Of a DNA stretch of 64,000 nucleotides, positions 44,519 to 57,142 are shown piece by piece; within the stretch, counting starts at the first letter, position 1, and each line of letters begins with the position of its first letter. The DNA is from Bathynomus jamesi (Eukaryota; Arthropoda; Malacostraca; Isopoda; Cirolanidae), in assembly GCA_023014485.1 (NCBI GenBank), contig JAJOZX010006151.1, positions 201,001 to 265,000 on the forward strand. Direction: 5' to 3'. Below the pieces are notes generated by a model. That model ran no database searches. It was not told where the DNA came from and saw nothing but the letters and a program-made list of their open reading frames with translations. Position numbers and translations under genes: made by a program.

Positions 44519-44883
44519 AGCGGTGACGTATATCGAATGGAATAAAGTCAAGCCGAACATCTGGGAGTTGAATGAGGTCGAATTGGAAGTCCAATCGGCT
44601 AGACTGGAATTAAATGGAACGTCTTCTGAATCAAGTCTAATGTATTCATACTGGAATTAGATCGAACTATTGTTAGATGAGATGAGATCAGATTAAGTTA
44701 ATTACATTATGTTAGAAACAAAGTCGAACTAGACTTAAACTGATAATGATAAGCCTTATTGGCACGATATAAATACCATAAAATAGGTCAGTATTCTTGA
44801 AGGTAATAAACGATAAGATAAATGAAACAATAATAATTGATGCCAAAAACTTCTTTTTTTCTACGTGAAGGTAAAAATATGAT

Positions 44884-45070
44884 AAACTCTGTCTATTAGA
44901 GTGGGTTTTTATTATTTCCACAACAGTTTCGATGCCCACTGGCATCCTCCTCGGGTGGATACAGAAAAATGAATTATTCGTTTTTCTGTATCCACCCGAG
45001 TAGGATGCCAGTGGGCATCGAAACTGTTGTGGAAATAAACTCTGTCCTTATTAGAGTGGGTTTTTATTAT
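44884..45070. repeat. Palindrome within direct repeats
   Basis: 44916-45035 is a palindrome (TTTCCACAACAGTTTCGATG... and mirror; GATGCC-AGTG-GGCATCGAAA hairpin in one arm). It is flanked by direct copies of AGAGTGGGTTTTTATTAT (44899-44916 and 45053-45070). The hairpin resembles the GATGTC-ATTA-GACGAAA one at 15190. Confidence 0.7.
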
Positions 45071-46280
45071 CAATAATAATTGAATTAGTCATACCAGAAT
45101 TAAGAACTTATTCCAGTAAGTTATATATTTGTTATAAATAATTTTAAATATTATCTTTGGTTACCATTTGGTGACTACCATTTATTTTCGGGCTAACGAC
45201 ATCTTATCGACTCGACATAAAATCGACAAGTTATCGGCAAATTAGATTAGTTTAGCGTAAGTTAGGTTAAGCTAATTTTTTCAGAATGTCAGTGTCTTGG
45301 TATAGATAGGTTTTCCTTCGAGATAGAGCGTGTGTTTCTTCCTTTCTTACCCTTTAAGTTTGCGTGGAACGAACGAACGCAAATGATTGTCAACCAAATT
45401 TTTCTTTCCTCGTTTTAAGTATTTTCATGTGACATTTTGAAACTTAGAAGAAACACCTGAATAGAATTTAACATTCGCGAAACGTTCGTAATATAATAGG
45501 GATGTGACGCGGCTAATGGCAATAATTTGCGGGTAAAAGTTATTAATTGCACGTCCGCTCATCATAATAATTAAAAAGAGAATATTCGCAAAAAAAGGGA
45601 ATAAAACTTTCCTTTTCGGACGAATCGCATAAATTTTTTTCTCTTGAGCGAAATTTTGTTGAATAAAAAGGAAATTTCGACCAGATAATTTGCATTCATT
45701 TTCTCGCAGATGTCGATGTTAGCACCTTCCTCTTTTTATAACTGCTATAACTTGGGAGCAAATGGAAGACGGGCGTTCCATGCCAAACGCTGTACGAGGA
45801 ACAAATCCCGAAATTTAATGCCCGAATAGCTTGTGTTTCATCTTCTCATAGTGTCAACTATCAACAAAAGTTTTATTTAAAACGCGAGTTTATGGAAATT
45901 AGCCGAATGGCGTCTTGTACCGCTCATTTTTCAGCTCCGAGTGCGGGCCATGGCGCTCCGGGAAAAAGACTGAAAACTTCGCTTTTATTTATTTATTTAA
46001 TATATATTAAAATATTCACTTGTTTTTACTTTATTTTACCTCGGTCCGAAAGGCATTTGATGTCATGAAAATGTTTTGCCAAGACGGAAATTATGCCGTG
46101 AATAAAGTGGCGCCGTTTCGGTCTCCTCTCTTCTTTCTTTAGTGAATTCAGTGTTCAGTAAAATATTTACTAAAATAACGACACGTCTTTTACACTATCT
46201 TTATTTAAAACCTCATTCTATAATTAAAACAAATCATTATATATATATATATATATATAAGGAATCCAAAAAACGGACCA
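45071..46280. other. No gene recognised
   Basis: AT-rich with a short (TA)n at 46238-46258. No motifs were found. Confidence 0.5.
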
Positions 46281-46284
46281 TATG

Positions 46285-47760
46285 TGATATTATGGAAATT
46301 ATTCACTTACCCAGGAAATCAATGAAACGACTCGAAAAGAGGACGTTTTGGATTTAATTTTGACAAATAATGACGGTAATAAATAAAAATGTAACGCAAA
46401 CAAATTTTTTCTGATCATAACTTCAGCGATATACCAATAAAGTTAGAATCCAGAATACTTAAAACTCCGTCGTAGAGAGCCAAAATGAATATTTAAAGGA
46501 TTAAATATATATTCAAAGGAAGTAGATTTAAAGCGAGTAAACTGCAAACTGCTGCCTTACGCGAAGACTCCAGAACAAATACTGTTTATAGTAGAAAGCG
46601 AAACTAAACCTATATTGCTGAAATGTTATGAAGAGGCAAAAAAAAAAAAAAAAAAGGAAACGAATCAAACGAGAGAGAAAAATCACAACATTATTTGGAC
46701 AACGGAAACTGTATAAACTATCTACGGATATAACTGAAACAAGGAGACTCAAACTAGAAAAAAGGTACACGAAACAGAACTGGTCTTAAAGCAATTATTG
46801 ATTTACAAGACAAACGAGGAAATCAAGGTAGCAGAAAACAAAAAATAATCCAGAATGTTTTTACACCTTTGCGAAAAGAAAAAGAAAATGTAAAGAAAGT
46901 ATTGGTCCGTTAAAAGTAAACGAATGCACAAATGACCCAGAAGAGATGATTGAAATGCTTAAGGCACAGTTCAAATTGGTGTTCAGCCTTCCTAAGTCCG
47001 AGTGGAAAATAGAAAATCTGAATGAATTCTTTGACATAAATACAAATCACTCAAAAACAAGTACGGACACGAATCTATTAATGGATTCAGCACCAGGGCC
47101 AGACACATGGAGTGTCGTGTTTCTGAAGAAATGCGAAGAGACTATAGTCAAGCCCACTATACTTACTATGGAGAAAACCTTTCGACACAGAACAAATCCA
47201 ACCCCCATTAAAGAATGCGAACCTAGCTTCCTTATTCAAAGGAGGAAACAGAGCGATGCCAAGAATTATTGGCCATTAGCACTCCTATTCCACCTTATAA
47301 AGTGCTTTCAAGAGAAAATACCGGAAACGTTGTAATACATATTGATTTTTCTAAATTCTTCGATAAATGTGATCAATGGGTTATAGCACATAAACTTAAG
47401 AAAAAAGAAATCACTGGAAATTTGGGACGATGAAAATTTAATTCTCTGACCTAAAAAACACGAAGAGTATCAGTAAATGAAATTAAATCTAAAACCTTAG
47501 AGGTTATCAGTTTTGTGTCATAACAGTGATTGCAGACATAGATGTAGATATTAACTCTTTAACGTGCTGCTAGAAGAGCTAAGGAAACGCCATCACACCA
47601 ACCTGAATAATTTGAAGAACCAACTGGACAGATTCTTGTGCCAGGTCTCTGACCAGCAATTAGTAGCTGGCTACGAGGGCAGGATGAGAATTGACAGCAA
47701 CTCTCTCCTCCATCAAATCCCCAAAATGTGTGTGTGTGTGTGTTGTCCAAAGTGTTAGTC
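46285..47760 (+). pseudogene. Non-LTR retrotransposon (EN end to tail), family 1-like
   Basis: Plus-strand pieces appear in order. End of endonuclease: SLTQEINETTRKEDVLDLI (about 46302). Linker: ECFYTFAKRKRK and SIGPLKVNECTNDPEEM, then MIEMLKAQFKLVFSLPKSEW. RT start: SAPGPDTWSVVFLKKC and AKNYWPLALL; palm A: HIDFSKFFDKCDQWVIAHK (about 47340). The RT palm C is lost, and the frame then jumps to the tail GYEGRMRIDSNSLLHQ (about 47670-47715), ending in (TG)n. Several stops are present. This copy has a longer 5' part than the other family-1 copies. Confidence 0.75.
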
Positions 47761-48819
47761 ATCTGGCACTTCGTAATATACAAATAGTGATACGGATTCA
47801 CTGAAGTACGTTTTACCGATTATAAACTATTCTTTTTGTTAAAATAAGACCTAAATTATGGATATCATTGAAAGAACATCTTACAAATAGGATATAATTA
47901 GGACTTAACGCGTCTCAGTCAAGTTTAGGAGAGTGTACGTGAACATTGTATCTAGTTGTATACTGAATGTAAAATGAAGTTAGCAATGAGGCGCTTTTTA
48001 CGCGAAGTCACCAATATTATGTCGTAAATGCTTGACAGCAAACTTTTAAATGGTGGTAAAACCCACTGTTTTACGCAATGAAATATTGGTCCAATTTTCT
48101 TACAAACGAACGTTAGCAAAATTTTTTTTTACTTCCAGATTATGAAATATGGGTCAAAAGTGAATTATTGGTGAAGTAAAGCATATTCTAAAAACATTAT
48201 AAAAAGGTTATAGTCGATGGAAAAGTAGTGAGATAAACGCAGGTTTTCAAAACAAGAAATATAATGAAATTCGTTCCAGTGATGATAAAAGCAAATGTGA
48301 TGTTAAATATCATAGAATTAGATCATTTTAAAGTGACAAATTCAGCCGCTGCCTCGCTGCAGAACACCATGAAGCTAGTGGGGTCAGAGTTGACCCATTT
48401 ACAATTTGGTTTAAAATACGTTAGGGAGGGACTCTATTACTCATTATGGTTCGTCTTTGAAAAATTTTCCGTTCCTATTTTTAGTTTCTTCTCTTAATTA
48501 ATTATTATTTGCGCGTTCGTTAATGCATGACTCGTTCTTGATTCGTAGCCGTGCTCCGTTTTCCTTTTTGTTTTACTCATTTTAATCACAATTTTTAAAA
48601 AATTTAATAATAAAATCGCAAAATTTTTATCTTCTTCTCCCGTGACACTTTCTTGGTTCTAATTCTACTGTCTGTGTTAAGTGTTCCCTTTTTGTCCGCG
48701 AGTATTAATTTTTGTTTTCGTCTCTAACTTTCTAACTCTATCTCCGCCTTTCGTTTGTGGTCGTTTTGTTTATCTTGGGTTCGTCCTTCTTTCGTGTTTG
48801 GCCCGCAATGAGGCGGGAC

Positions 48820-48876
<57 letters not shown>

Positions 48877-49173
48877 CCGCTCGTAAATTTCGCCGAAGAT
48901 ACTTTATTTCGGTTTCAGCCTCGTCCTCTTTCCCGTCTTCACTTCCGATGCGCTCCTTCCTCCCTCTCCCGCTCTTTCCTCTCCCACTTTCTCCCTTTCC
49001 CCATCACGCAAAGGACCCCCCTTCCTCTCTTAGAAAGCCCTCCCCTTTTAAGAAATTTTACTTCCTCGTCAACAATTGAAGTTTTTCTTTAACCTCTTTT
49101 TTTCCTCCTATTTTGCTTTGAGCGATTCACGCAACGCTAAAAACTCCTTTCTTCCTTTCACTGCTTCCATTAG

Positions 49174-49233
<60 letters not shown>

Positions 49234-49300
49234 CTGCACAATTTACAGTATGGAATACAGTTTTTTTTATCTCTACTATACATTGTTTTAATTTGATGTG
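47761..49300. other. No gene recognised; (CT)n and (TA)n inside
   Basis: (CT)n of about 25 units at 48823-48872 and (TA)n of about 28 units at 49176-49231. The 111-132 codon frames at 48681-49092 are Ser-Leu read-through of CT plus pyrimidine-rich flank and are not called genes. Confidence 0.5.
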
Positions 49301-49309
49301 TGTGCATAC

Positions 49310-49973
49310 TAGGGTGGCCCTTAGTTGTATGTGATTTTCTGAAATGAAATATTTTTCATCTCCCAACCTCCAAAGTTGTTCTAATCCATGTAAAAATGCT
49401 CTGTGTAAAATTTCAGCTCAATCAGACAATATTAAGATGGCCCCAAAGGCCCCAAAGTTTCACATTTTAACAATATTGATATTTTTTCATATAAAACCGT
49501 TTTTATCTTCTTTACAGTGTTTTATTCGAAAGAAATATAGAATATGATCGAAAGAGAATTCAATTTACAATAAATTTAGTTATAACCATTATTTACTTAA
49601 AACCAAAATTGGACGAGATATTCACGGAAATTGAAAAGTATCATAAGTGCGTAAAAAAAACCGCTTCTGGAAGGTTCTAGAAAGTTCTGCGCCTGCGGCC
49701 TATATAAGCGGCGTAATTATTTGTTGTAAATAAAATTCACTTTCGATTATGCTTTGTGATTATTTTCCCAAACAAAGTTTGCAAATGAATTATAAAGGTT
49801 TTATATTAGAAATACCAATTATCGGTGAATTTTGAAACTTTAGGGCCTTTGGGGCCACCTTAATATAGCCCAATTGAGCTGAAAATTTGCACAGAGCACT
49901 TTTTTATATATTGGAAGAAGATTAGGGGTTGGGAGCAAGTAATTTCAAAAGTTGAAAAATAAGGGCCACCCTA
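49310..49973 (+). mobile_element. Non-autonomous TAGGGTGG element with heat-shock promoter
   Basis: A 664-bp element with TIRs of about 165 bp (TAGGGTGGCCCTTA and mirror, continuing through TTCAGCTCAAT and GGCCCCAAAGGCCC). It is flanked by GTGCATAC and GTGCACAC (7 of 8 identical; 49302-49309 and 49974-49981), an 8-bp target duplication with one later change. The terminus TAGGGTGG and the duplication length match the 5.4-kb element at 56462. The interior carries a five-unit heat-shock element and a TATA box. There is no open frame of note. Confidence 0.85.
49665..49708 (+). promoter_or_regulatory. Heat-shock element (5 pentamers) plus TATA box
   Basis: TTC at 49665, GAA at 49670, TTC at 49675, GAA at 49680 and TTC at 49685 give five contiguous, alternating nTTCn/nGAAn pentamers with exact 5-bp spacing, the canonical binding site for heat-shock factor trimers. 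TATATAAG starts at 49701, 14 bp after the array. This is the layout of a heat-shock gene core promoter. It lies about 356 bp from the left end of the host element. Confidence 0.8.
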
Positions 49974-49981
49974 GTGCACAC

Positions 49982-50081
49982 TGCTTAAATTTAATCTTTC
50001 AAAAAAGAAATATGTGCTCATAACATGTTTTTAATGGTGTTTGTAAATTTTAAAACTTAAAATACGTTCCTGGCAGCATGC

Positions 50082-50117
<36 letters not shown>

Positions 50118-51350
50118 GCTTAGAAACTACCGTTTTGTTAAGAAAGCATTTGGTGAAGTTGTTCTGGTAGCAGTTACAACGGATGAAACAAATGGTGTTC
50201 AAGGTTTGAATTCATTGTGACCTTTAGTAAAGAAAGAACGTTCTCAAATGTTAATGAATGATTATATATAGATGAATCGGGTTCATTTGGGAAAGATGTT
50301 AAAAATGCAACATGCATTTCAAGAAAAAAAAATTGGGTAACTATTTCATTATCGTAATTATGATTAAAAATTAAAAATGTCCGTAGTGATATTTGCAGAT
50401 TTTGCATAATATATTCTAATTCAGACTTAAAAAATTGGTGAATTATTAACGGTTCGGTTTTCATTCCAAAATGGAATTTACGTTAGTGAGTATAGAATGT
50501 GTTTCAGTAATCATGACGCGCTTATTTGCAGTGAGTTTCTTGTAAGTAAATCGTCCCAGTTATATTACCGTAACCGGACTTACGGGATCTGATCGACTTG
50601 AGATTCTTTCAGTTAGTATATTGTACATTAGACTAAGTTAGGTTAGGTTAGATTTTTTTTTTAGTGTCGCTTTTGTAATCTTGTTGATCTGATGGGTATA
50701 CGTACAACATAACTGGTGTACAATTTATTACGTTACTGCCAACAGAAGTCAGGCAGGGCACCGATCCAGTATCAAAGGGAACGTACTTTAGCGTTGCACC
50801 AGTCACCGGTTTCCACTGCATGGTACAAAACTTTTTTCAGATATCATTATCGTCCACCACCAAGTGTATCAGTCAGACACTTAACACAAACGTGATCAGA
50901 GATCGTTTGAGTAATCTCACGCGTATTTACCAGTAAATATTTAAACTACAAACTTAAATGATAGGAAATTGCGAATCCTTAATGGTTATCTTTCATAAAT
51001 ATAGAGGCGCGTAACGGTCTTCAGAAGGTTAATTTGCAACGAAGAGCTAAAACCTAAACGACCGAATGGTGATTCTCAGCAGTTTCTCCGAAATTTATTT
51101 CCAGTTTCCCTCTGAAAGAAAATTAATATTCGAACCAGAACGTCCGCCATCACCGCCTTTTCAACAGAAACGGATGATCCTCCTCCTGATCACAGCTAAA
51201 AATTGGTGCACGAAACAAGGACCTAATTTGGAAAAAGGGGTGCCTTTTCACTCATTTTTCTCTCTTTTCTCACCTGAAAGTAATAAAGTCGTACAGTTGC
51301 TTCCATTAAACAGCGTTACACACACACACACGTGTATATATATATATATA
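49982..51350. other. No gene recognised
   Basis: (ATT)n at about 50089-50116. The 117-codon frame at 51066 has no motif and runs into CA/TA repeats. Confidence 0.5.
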
Positions 51351-51357
51351 TATATCC

Positions 51358-52092
51358 TACTGTATCCCATAAAAATTAGTCACTTTTTTCAACGGACAAA
51401 ACCACAATTGCAAAGATAATTAAATGAAACAGAAATTAACTTGAACAGTAGTTGTTAAAAAATAAAGTTGTCTGAAATTGAAAGTTACGGTGAGAATTAT
51501 GTTTTTCAACAAGAAGGCGTTCCGTGTCATCGGTCCCCTGCGTACCATTGCATACTCGCAAAAACTATGTCCGGAATTAATCATGCCAGAAGAGTAGCCA
51601 TTAAATAGTCCGGATTTAAATGCCGTTAACTTTAGTTTAGTTTGGACGTTTAGTTGACAAAGTTTACGGACAAAATACTCAAGATATCATTCAACTTCGA
51701 GAGTGCATTTTAACAGCGTGGAATGACCTTGGTCAAGGTATCATTTCTACGGCAGTTCGCCAGTAGCACACGAGGCTACAGTTGGTCATTGATAATAATG
51801 GAGGACGCATTGAACTCTCGCTGCGCTAATGTTTTATTCAATAAGTTGGGTTCATTGTAAAACACTTCAATGTTCAGCTGTCTCTAATTACTCTCACTGT
51901 CAATTATGTTTAACAACTATTGTTCACGTTGAATCTGTAAAGAGACTACGCATTCGATTTAATGAAACTGCCTCTCATTTTGAGAACAATATAAAGGGTT
52001 TAGTATAATTTCTGTTTCATTTATTTATCCTTGGAATTGTAGTTTTGTTGGCCCGGTGAAAAAGGTGACCACTTTTGTTGAGACAGTACAGT
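51358..52092 (+). mobile_element. Mariner-like remnant with diverged TIRs
   Basis: TIRs of about 75 bp (left about 51358-51435, right about 52007-52092) share TACTGTA, AATTAAATGAAACAGAAATTA and GTGG/GTCAC blocks. Between them the plus strand reads NYVFQQEGVPCH (second Asp replaced by Glu), PLNSPDLNAVNF, LVDKVYGQNTQDIIQL and LQLVIDNNGGRIELSLR. Only the C-terminal part of a transposase remains, with several shifts. Confidence 0.7.
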
Positions 52093-52470
52093 ATATGTAT
52101 CGTTTTAATACCAGTTTTTTAAAGCGAGAAAATAATGTAGACGTTGCCTAAACGCAACGCGAACAATATCGGGTTTTAAAGGCGAGGTTTCAGGCAGTCA
52201 ATTAATCTTCGAGGAGACTTTGCTACAGTGTACGCACATTTCTACGCCTATTGCCAAGATGTCTTCAGCTAAGTCCCCTAGCACGCCTTCTACCCGATGT
52301 CATTCGGAACTTCTTTTGTATTATTTAATGTGTTTTAGTGCTTTATTTATGTTACTGAAGGGATTCGTAATTTGGGGTACCAGGAGATCACGAAGAAGGT
52401 GGCGATGAAGGTGTTCAGATGGTGGTGGTGGTAGTGTTTCAACAAACAAACAAGTTGGTAACGTGGCTGA
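52093..52470. other. Unclassified
   Basis: A 62-codon frame at 52220-52408 has a hydrophobic stretch (LLYYLMCFSALFMLL) but no other support. Confidence 0.4.
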
Positions 52471-52475
52471 AGATG

Positions 52476-52600
52476 AACATGGTGGGCTGCTGATGGGCGT
52501 GGTTCGGATTGCACGTTAAACTGTAGGTCTAAGGTGGAGTGAAAAGCTTGACCTTCGTCAGAATGAACAATTCGGGCGGAAGCTAACCAAAGGTTATATA
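52476..52600 (+). mobile_element. tRNA-derived SINE 1, 3' fragment
   Basis: GGGCTGCTGATGGG, GTTAAACTGTAGGTCTAAGG and GACCTTCGTCAGAATGAAC match the tail of the SINE at 25155. The tRNA-like head is missing. Confidence 0.75.
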
Positions 52601-52847
52601 CATATATTCACAATTAATTTATAAGTATTAAGTGTCACTGTCACTTTTACTATCATATTAAGTTCACTGTAAGAGGTTTCACCGAGTGCCAAGACAGGCT
52701 AGGCCTACACACGTAAACTATACAGAAATATAAGTCACCGATGAAACAAAAACACGACAAAATTTATAATTCCACTCTTAAGTTCACGGATTAAAAAAAT
52801 GTCAAATTACGTTATATAATGACAAACATGGCCGAGGAACTAAAATA

Positions 52848-53586
52848 CAGGGTGTTCGAAAAGTCCCGTCACTCCCTACAAAATGTACATATTGTAATAC
52901 CAATTTTATTCTTGTGTGATTAATTGTATTTATATGTGGTAGGTGTAATTTAAGAAACAAGTCACAAGCAACAATTACTTTAATTACAGTGAATACAGTT
53001 ACTAATTACAGTTACGAATCAAGAATATCTGTGTGCGCACTATCATTTTCGTTCGCTTAATTCATTAACAAATGACGGGCAGTATGGTTTCATGCCGAGA
53101 TCTTTTGTCATGTGATCTCTCATTGTGGACGTGGGGAGTGCAAGTTCTTGTGATCATTTCCGAAGTGATTTTTTTCGGTGAACGAGCCACCGATGCAATC
53201 ACACCTTCACATTGTTCTGGTCGCGTTGTTGGGTCTTCCCGACCGTAGTCTGTCCTTGATGGAGCCAGTTTCAAACAGCTTTTTCTCCCAGCGTAATAGC
53301 GTCTTGTTTGGTGGTGCAGCTTTATTGAATCTTGTGTTGAAATCATTCTGAATATCATGCATCGTTTTGCCACTATGTGACCTTTCACGAGCCCATGTGC
53401 TCATCACTATCCTTTCCTCCAGAGTGTAAGTGGACTGGTCTGCCATTGTTCACACAACTCTAATACCTGGAAAAGAAAAAAAAATGTCAATGAATCACAT
53501 TTAAATTCAATTAATCACACAAAAATAAGATTGGTATTACAATATGTACATTTTGTAGGGGGTAACGGGACTTTTCAAACACCCTG
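52848..53586 (-). mobile_element. Mariner-like deletion derivative (N-terminal part kept)
   Basis: 739 bp between TA dinucleotides, with TIRs of about 75 bp (CAGGGTGTTCGAAAAGTCCC and mirror CTTTTCAAACACCCTG). The minus strand encodes MADQSTYTLEERIVMSTWA, helix-turn-helix-like sequence with NKTLLRWEKKLFETGS, then after a shift RPEQCEGVIASVARSPK. It stops before the catalytic core, which is deleted. Confidence 0.8.
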
Positions 53587-54150
53587 TAGAATATCTCTTT
53601 ACCTCGAGGAAATAAACTAAATAGTTTTAAATACTTAATTTCATGATGGAGGGCCCCCTTGCCCACGGCTAATTTAAGATCTGAAATTGTCTAAATCTGA
53701 CTGCAAATGAATGGAAGAATGAACCTGAGTGAATGGCTGCGAATGCCGAAATCGAATTCTCTCTCCTTCTGCTTTGCGCCATTTTGTATTTACGTGGGGA
53801 CCAAAATTTCTTTCAAGTTCTTTCATGTTGTAATCATTCAGATTTTCTTTATGCACTTCATTACGACTACCTATAACTTAGAAAATACATCTTAAGTTCT
53901 CTATTCTAAAATTTTAATTAAATGTACCTCTTTTATATTATTTACCTAAATGGACTTATTATTTTACTAATGAACATTTATAATTAAAATAATTATATTT
54001 ATTACCAATAATTTTGCGCATAATCTATGTCACGCGTTCGCCGTATTCTGATTTAAAGGTGCGCTGTTGGTCGAAATATTGGCGCCCTATGAAGTAACGT
54101 GACATCAGTCAAAATGAAGGAGCGTAACTGGCTCTAAACTAATTACGTGA
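53587..54150. other. No gene recognised
   Basis: AT-rich. Two overlapping 60-62 codon frames on opposite strands lack motifs. Confidence 0.5.
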
Positions 54151-54154
54151 TATA

Positions 54155-55423
54155 TCAGGTCATCCCATAAGTAATGTCGTTTTTTACGATAGATTAAGTT
54201 TAAACTAGTCCTACTCGGTTTAAGCATAAATTTTCCGAAGGTTATATCTAAGAGGAGATCTATCGTGTTTCGCTATATACTTTACAGACCTTGACCAGTG
54301 AAGACGTGTGTTTTGCTTTATGTGAACCCCTCATAAACATGGCGGTATCAGAAGAGCATATCAGGCATATAATGCTTTACGAGTTCAAAAAAGGGAATAG
54401 TGCTACTGAAGCAACGCGAAACATTCAGGACGTTTATGGCAACGATATTCTGCATGTGAGGAAATGTCAAAGATGGTTTCAAAAGTTTAGGAATGGTGAC
54501 TGCTGTTTGACAGATGCAGCACGCTCTGGACGCCCTGCTGAGTTTGATGATGACCCGCTGTTAGCCGCACTTGAAGAAGACTGTTCAACAACTGTCGAAG
54601 AATTGGCCCAGAAACTCAATTCATCCCCGTCCACCATCCATCGACATTTGCAATAACTCGGAAAAGTGCCTAAGTTAGGAAAATGGGTGCCACATGAATT
54701 GTCGGTTGACAATCTGAGGGTGCGGGTAAACATTAGCACAGCTCTTCATTCCCGTGAACTCCAAGATCCGTTTTTGCGCCGTTTAGTGACTGGTGATGAA
54801 AAGTGGATACTGTACCAGAATGTTAAGCGCCGTCGACAGTGGGTTTGTGCCGGAGAACCAGCGACACCACAGCCAAAACCAAATCTTCACCCTCGGAAGG
54901 TGTTGCTTAGTGTTTGGTGGGATAAAGGTGGTGTAATACACTTTGAAACCAAACAATCACCGCTCAAGTCTACTGTCAACAACTGGATCGATTGAACACT
55001 GCACTAATAGAAAAGAGACCTTCTTTGGTTAATCGGAAAGGAATCGTGTTCCACCACGACAACGCACGTCCTCATACCGCTCGGATCACTTCTGCAAAAA
55101 TTGAGGAGCTTGGGTGGGAAAAACTTCCACATCCTCCATATTCTCCAGACCTTGCGCCTTCAGATTATCATCTCTTCAGGAGTCTGCAAAACTATCTTGA
55201 CGAGAAACAGTATACTTCTTTAGATGACCTGCACACCAGTCTTTGTACGTTTTTTGTCTCAAAACCGCCTGAATTTTATAAACATGGCATTGAAAAGCTT
55301 GTAGGACGTTGGCAGTGTGTCATTGATTCCGATGGAAAATATATACTAGATTAAAAAATTTCAGTTTTTTTTTGTCCTTCAAATTCCGATCTAAAACACG
55401 ACATTACTTATGGGATGACCAGA
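54155..55423 (+). mobile_element. Near full-length mariner (DD34D)
   Basis: 1269 bp, the usual mariner length. The TIRs are about 30 bp (TCAGGTCATCCCATAAGTAA and mirror) between TA dinucleotides. One transposase pseudogene lies on the plus strand with only two visible lesions, making this the best-preserved transposon of the classic mariner type in the window. Confidence 0.92.
54339..55354 (+). pseudogene. Mariner transposase pseudogene
   Basis: The likely start is MAVSEEHIRHIMLYEF (54339); an upstream in-frame ATG at 54291 is less likely by family start. Domains in order: an N-terminal helix-turn-helix pair, WVPHEL, first Asp in VTGDEKWILY, second in VFHHDNARPHTA and third in SPDLAPSDYHLF, with 34 residues between the second and third. 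Two lesions: a TAA after HRHLQ (54654-54656) and a small deletion with frameshift near 54950 after GGVIHFE. The catalytic triad is intact. The protein family performs cut-and-paste transposition at TA; this copy yields no full protein. Confidence 0.9.
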
Positions 55424-56340
55424 TAAGATGGCGCCGCGTTGCATACTGAACTATGACGCACATTGGCGCAGTCACATCACGCCCCTTGAACAGCGGTGAG
55501 GCCCCCATATTCCCGCGCGAGGTGCGAGAATGAAGATGGAACGCGTGCGTGCGCGTCACGAATCCAAATAACGAAATGTTTTGTAATTTTTAACGAAGTT
55601 TTCCCAATGTTACAATAAATTACTAATTTATAAGAACTCACATTTTTACATTTCCAACATTACTCTAAATTAAAATGTTTATTTTATTTATTCTATACAA
55701 TCTATGTTTAATATATTGTCATTAGTGGGGCATTTTATCTGGGCATATTTGGTTGGCTCGTAACGTAACCTCACGTTAAAACGTGAGAAGCACAGGCGCG
55801 CGCGCGCACACGCACACATACAGTATTTTTCAAATAGAATGCCCTTCAAAAAGCCCCCCCTCCCCTTTTTTAAATGTTGCTCAAAAGTAATCTTACTTAA
55901 AATCAAAACGTAAAAGTGATCAGAGAATGCAAAAACGTTCTTTTTGAAGGTAATTTTACGATCATATAAACTGTTAGAGTTGAATATTGAGAGTAATTTA
56001 CTATGATTAATTTTTAATTTACATTGTCAAAATGTGTAACATTATATTCAGGTGTAATTTAATTGAATACTTAAATAAAATACAAGCCTCAAAGGGATCA
56101 AATAACGCAGTAAACAACAACCTTTTTTTGGCCATATTTTACGACCATATTAATTCCACTTGATGGTGATTCAGAACAATTTATTAGTTAAATTTATAAC
56201 GTTAATGATAATTACATATTAATTCGTATTGTCGTATACACTATCATGTTATGGTCTGAAGTTTGAATAATGCCTACTTTCCTCTTTCTCAGAGTTCCTA
56301 ACTATTACAAATGTGGAACAAATTTGAAAATATTAGATAT
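55424..56340. other. No gene recognised
   Basis: Short CG/CA run at 55795-55818. Otherwise AT-rich without motifs. Confidence 0.5.
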
Positions 56341-56347
56341 TTTCTAG

Positions 56348-56453
56348 GGCAGGGGTCACTAATAGGTAAACTGCGGTCCGGATCCGAACTGCTGACGGAT
56401 TTTACGCGGACCACCACCACCACCACACCACCGGGAATAAACCCATACTCTGA
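56348..56453 (+). mobile_element. hAT-like terminus fragment
   Basis: CAGGGGTCACTAATAGG and CGGTCCGGATCCG resemble the start of hAT elements found widely in animals. It is cut by the insertion of the 5.4-kb element at 56462. The other end was not located beyond 61861. Confidence 0.4.
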
Positions 56454-57142
56454 TTATACACTAGGGTGGAGCGTTTTTACACTTTTTTCGATTTTCGTTT
56501 TGTAATAGCGCGGAAAAGTGTCTCTTCCACGTCAAAAGTGAGTGCGTAAAATCTCAGAAATCTGCAATAATATCTTTTGCCTCCGCACGCGCGTTGAAAA
56601 TCCAGAAAATGCGCCAAAATACACATTTTTTCAATATTTTCTTAGTTTTAATTTTCATCCTACCTTCTTGTAATAGCGAGGAAAAGCATCCTAAAGGTTT
56701 ATTTTAGACTAGTTTTAAATATTTTTGTCCTGCGATAATTTCTTCTGCCTCCGCAAACGTTCCAAAATACGGGAAAATTTACATAAATAGCATATTTTAT
56801 AATGACGCTATTATGGTCAACTTCGGCCCTACACCACAGTTTATTCGTTAATTATGTATTAAGTAATGCAATTAACAATTCATTATGTCATATTTTAGTA
56901 ATTTAAGAAGTTTATATATTTGAGCAATTAAATAATTTAGGTCCACCAATGCAGTTTACTTTGCATATGCTTGGTTTATTTTTGATGACTTATGTAATAT
57001 GCATGCAGCTCCTCGCTTATTTCGTCAATATTGAATGTACTATATTGACAAAATAACCCAGAACTCACCACGTGGAGGTGGCTGCATTTCGAGTTCCTCC
57101 CTGCCCGACCCAACCACCCTACCATTATCGGACTTAGGCTAG

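Noticed and set aside
48681..49092. 111-132 codon Ser/Leu/Pro-rich frames
   Set aside because: They are driven by (CT)n and a pyrimidine-rich flank; two overlapping frames look equally good, so coding is not supported.
52220..52408. Small membrane protein frame
   Set aside because: One hydrophobic stretch in a 62-codon frame is not enough without conservation or transcript evidence.
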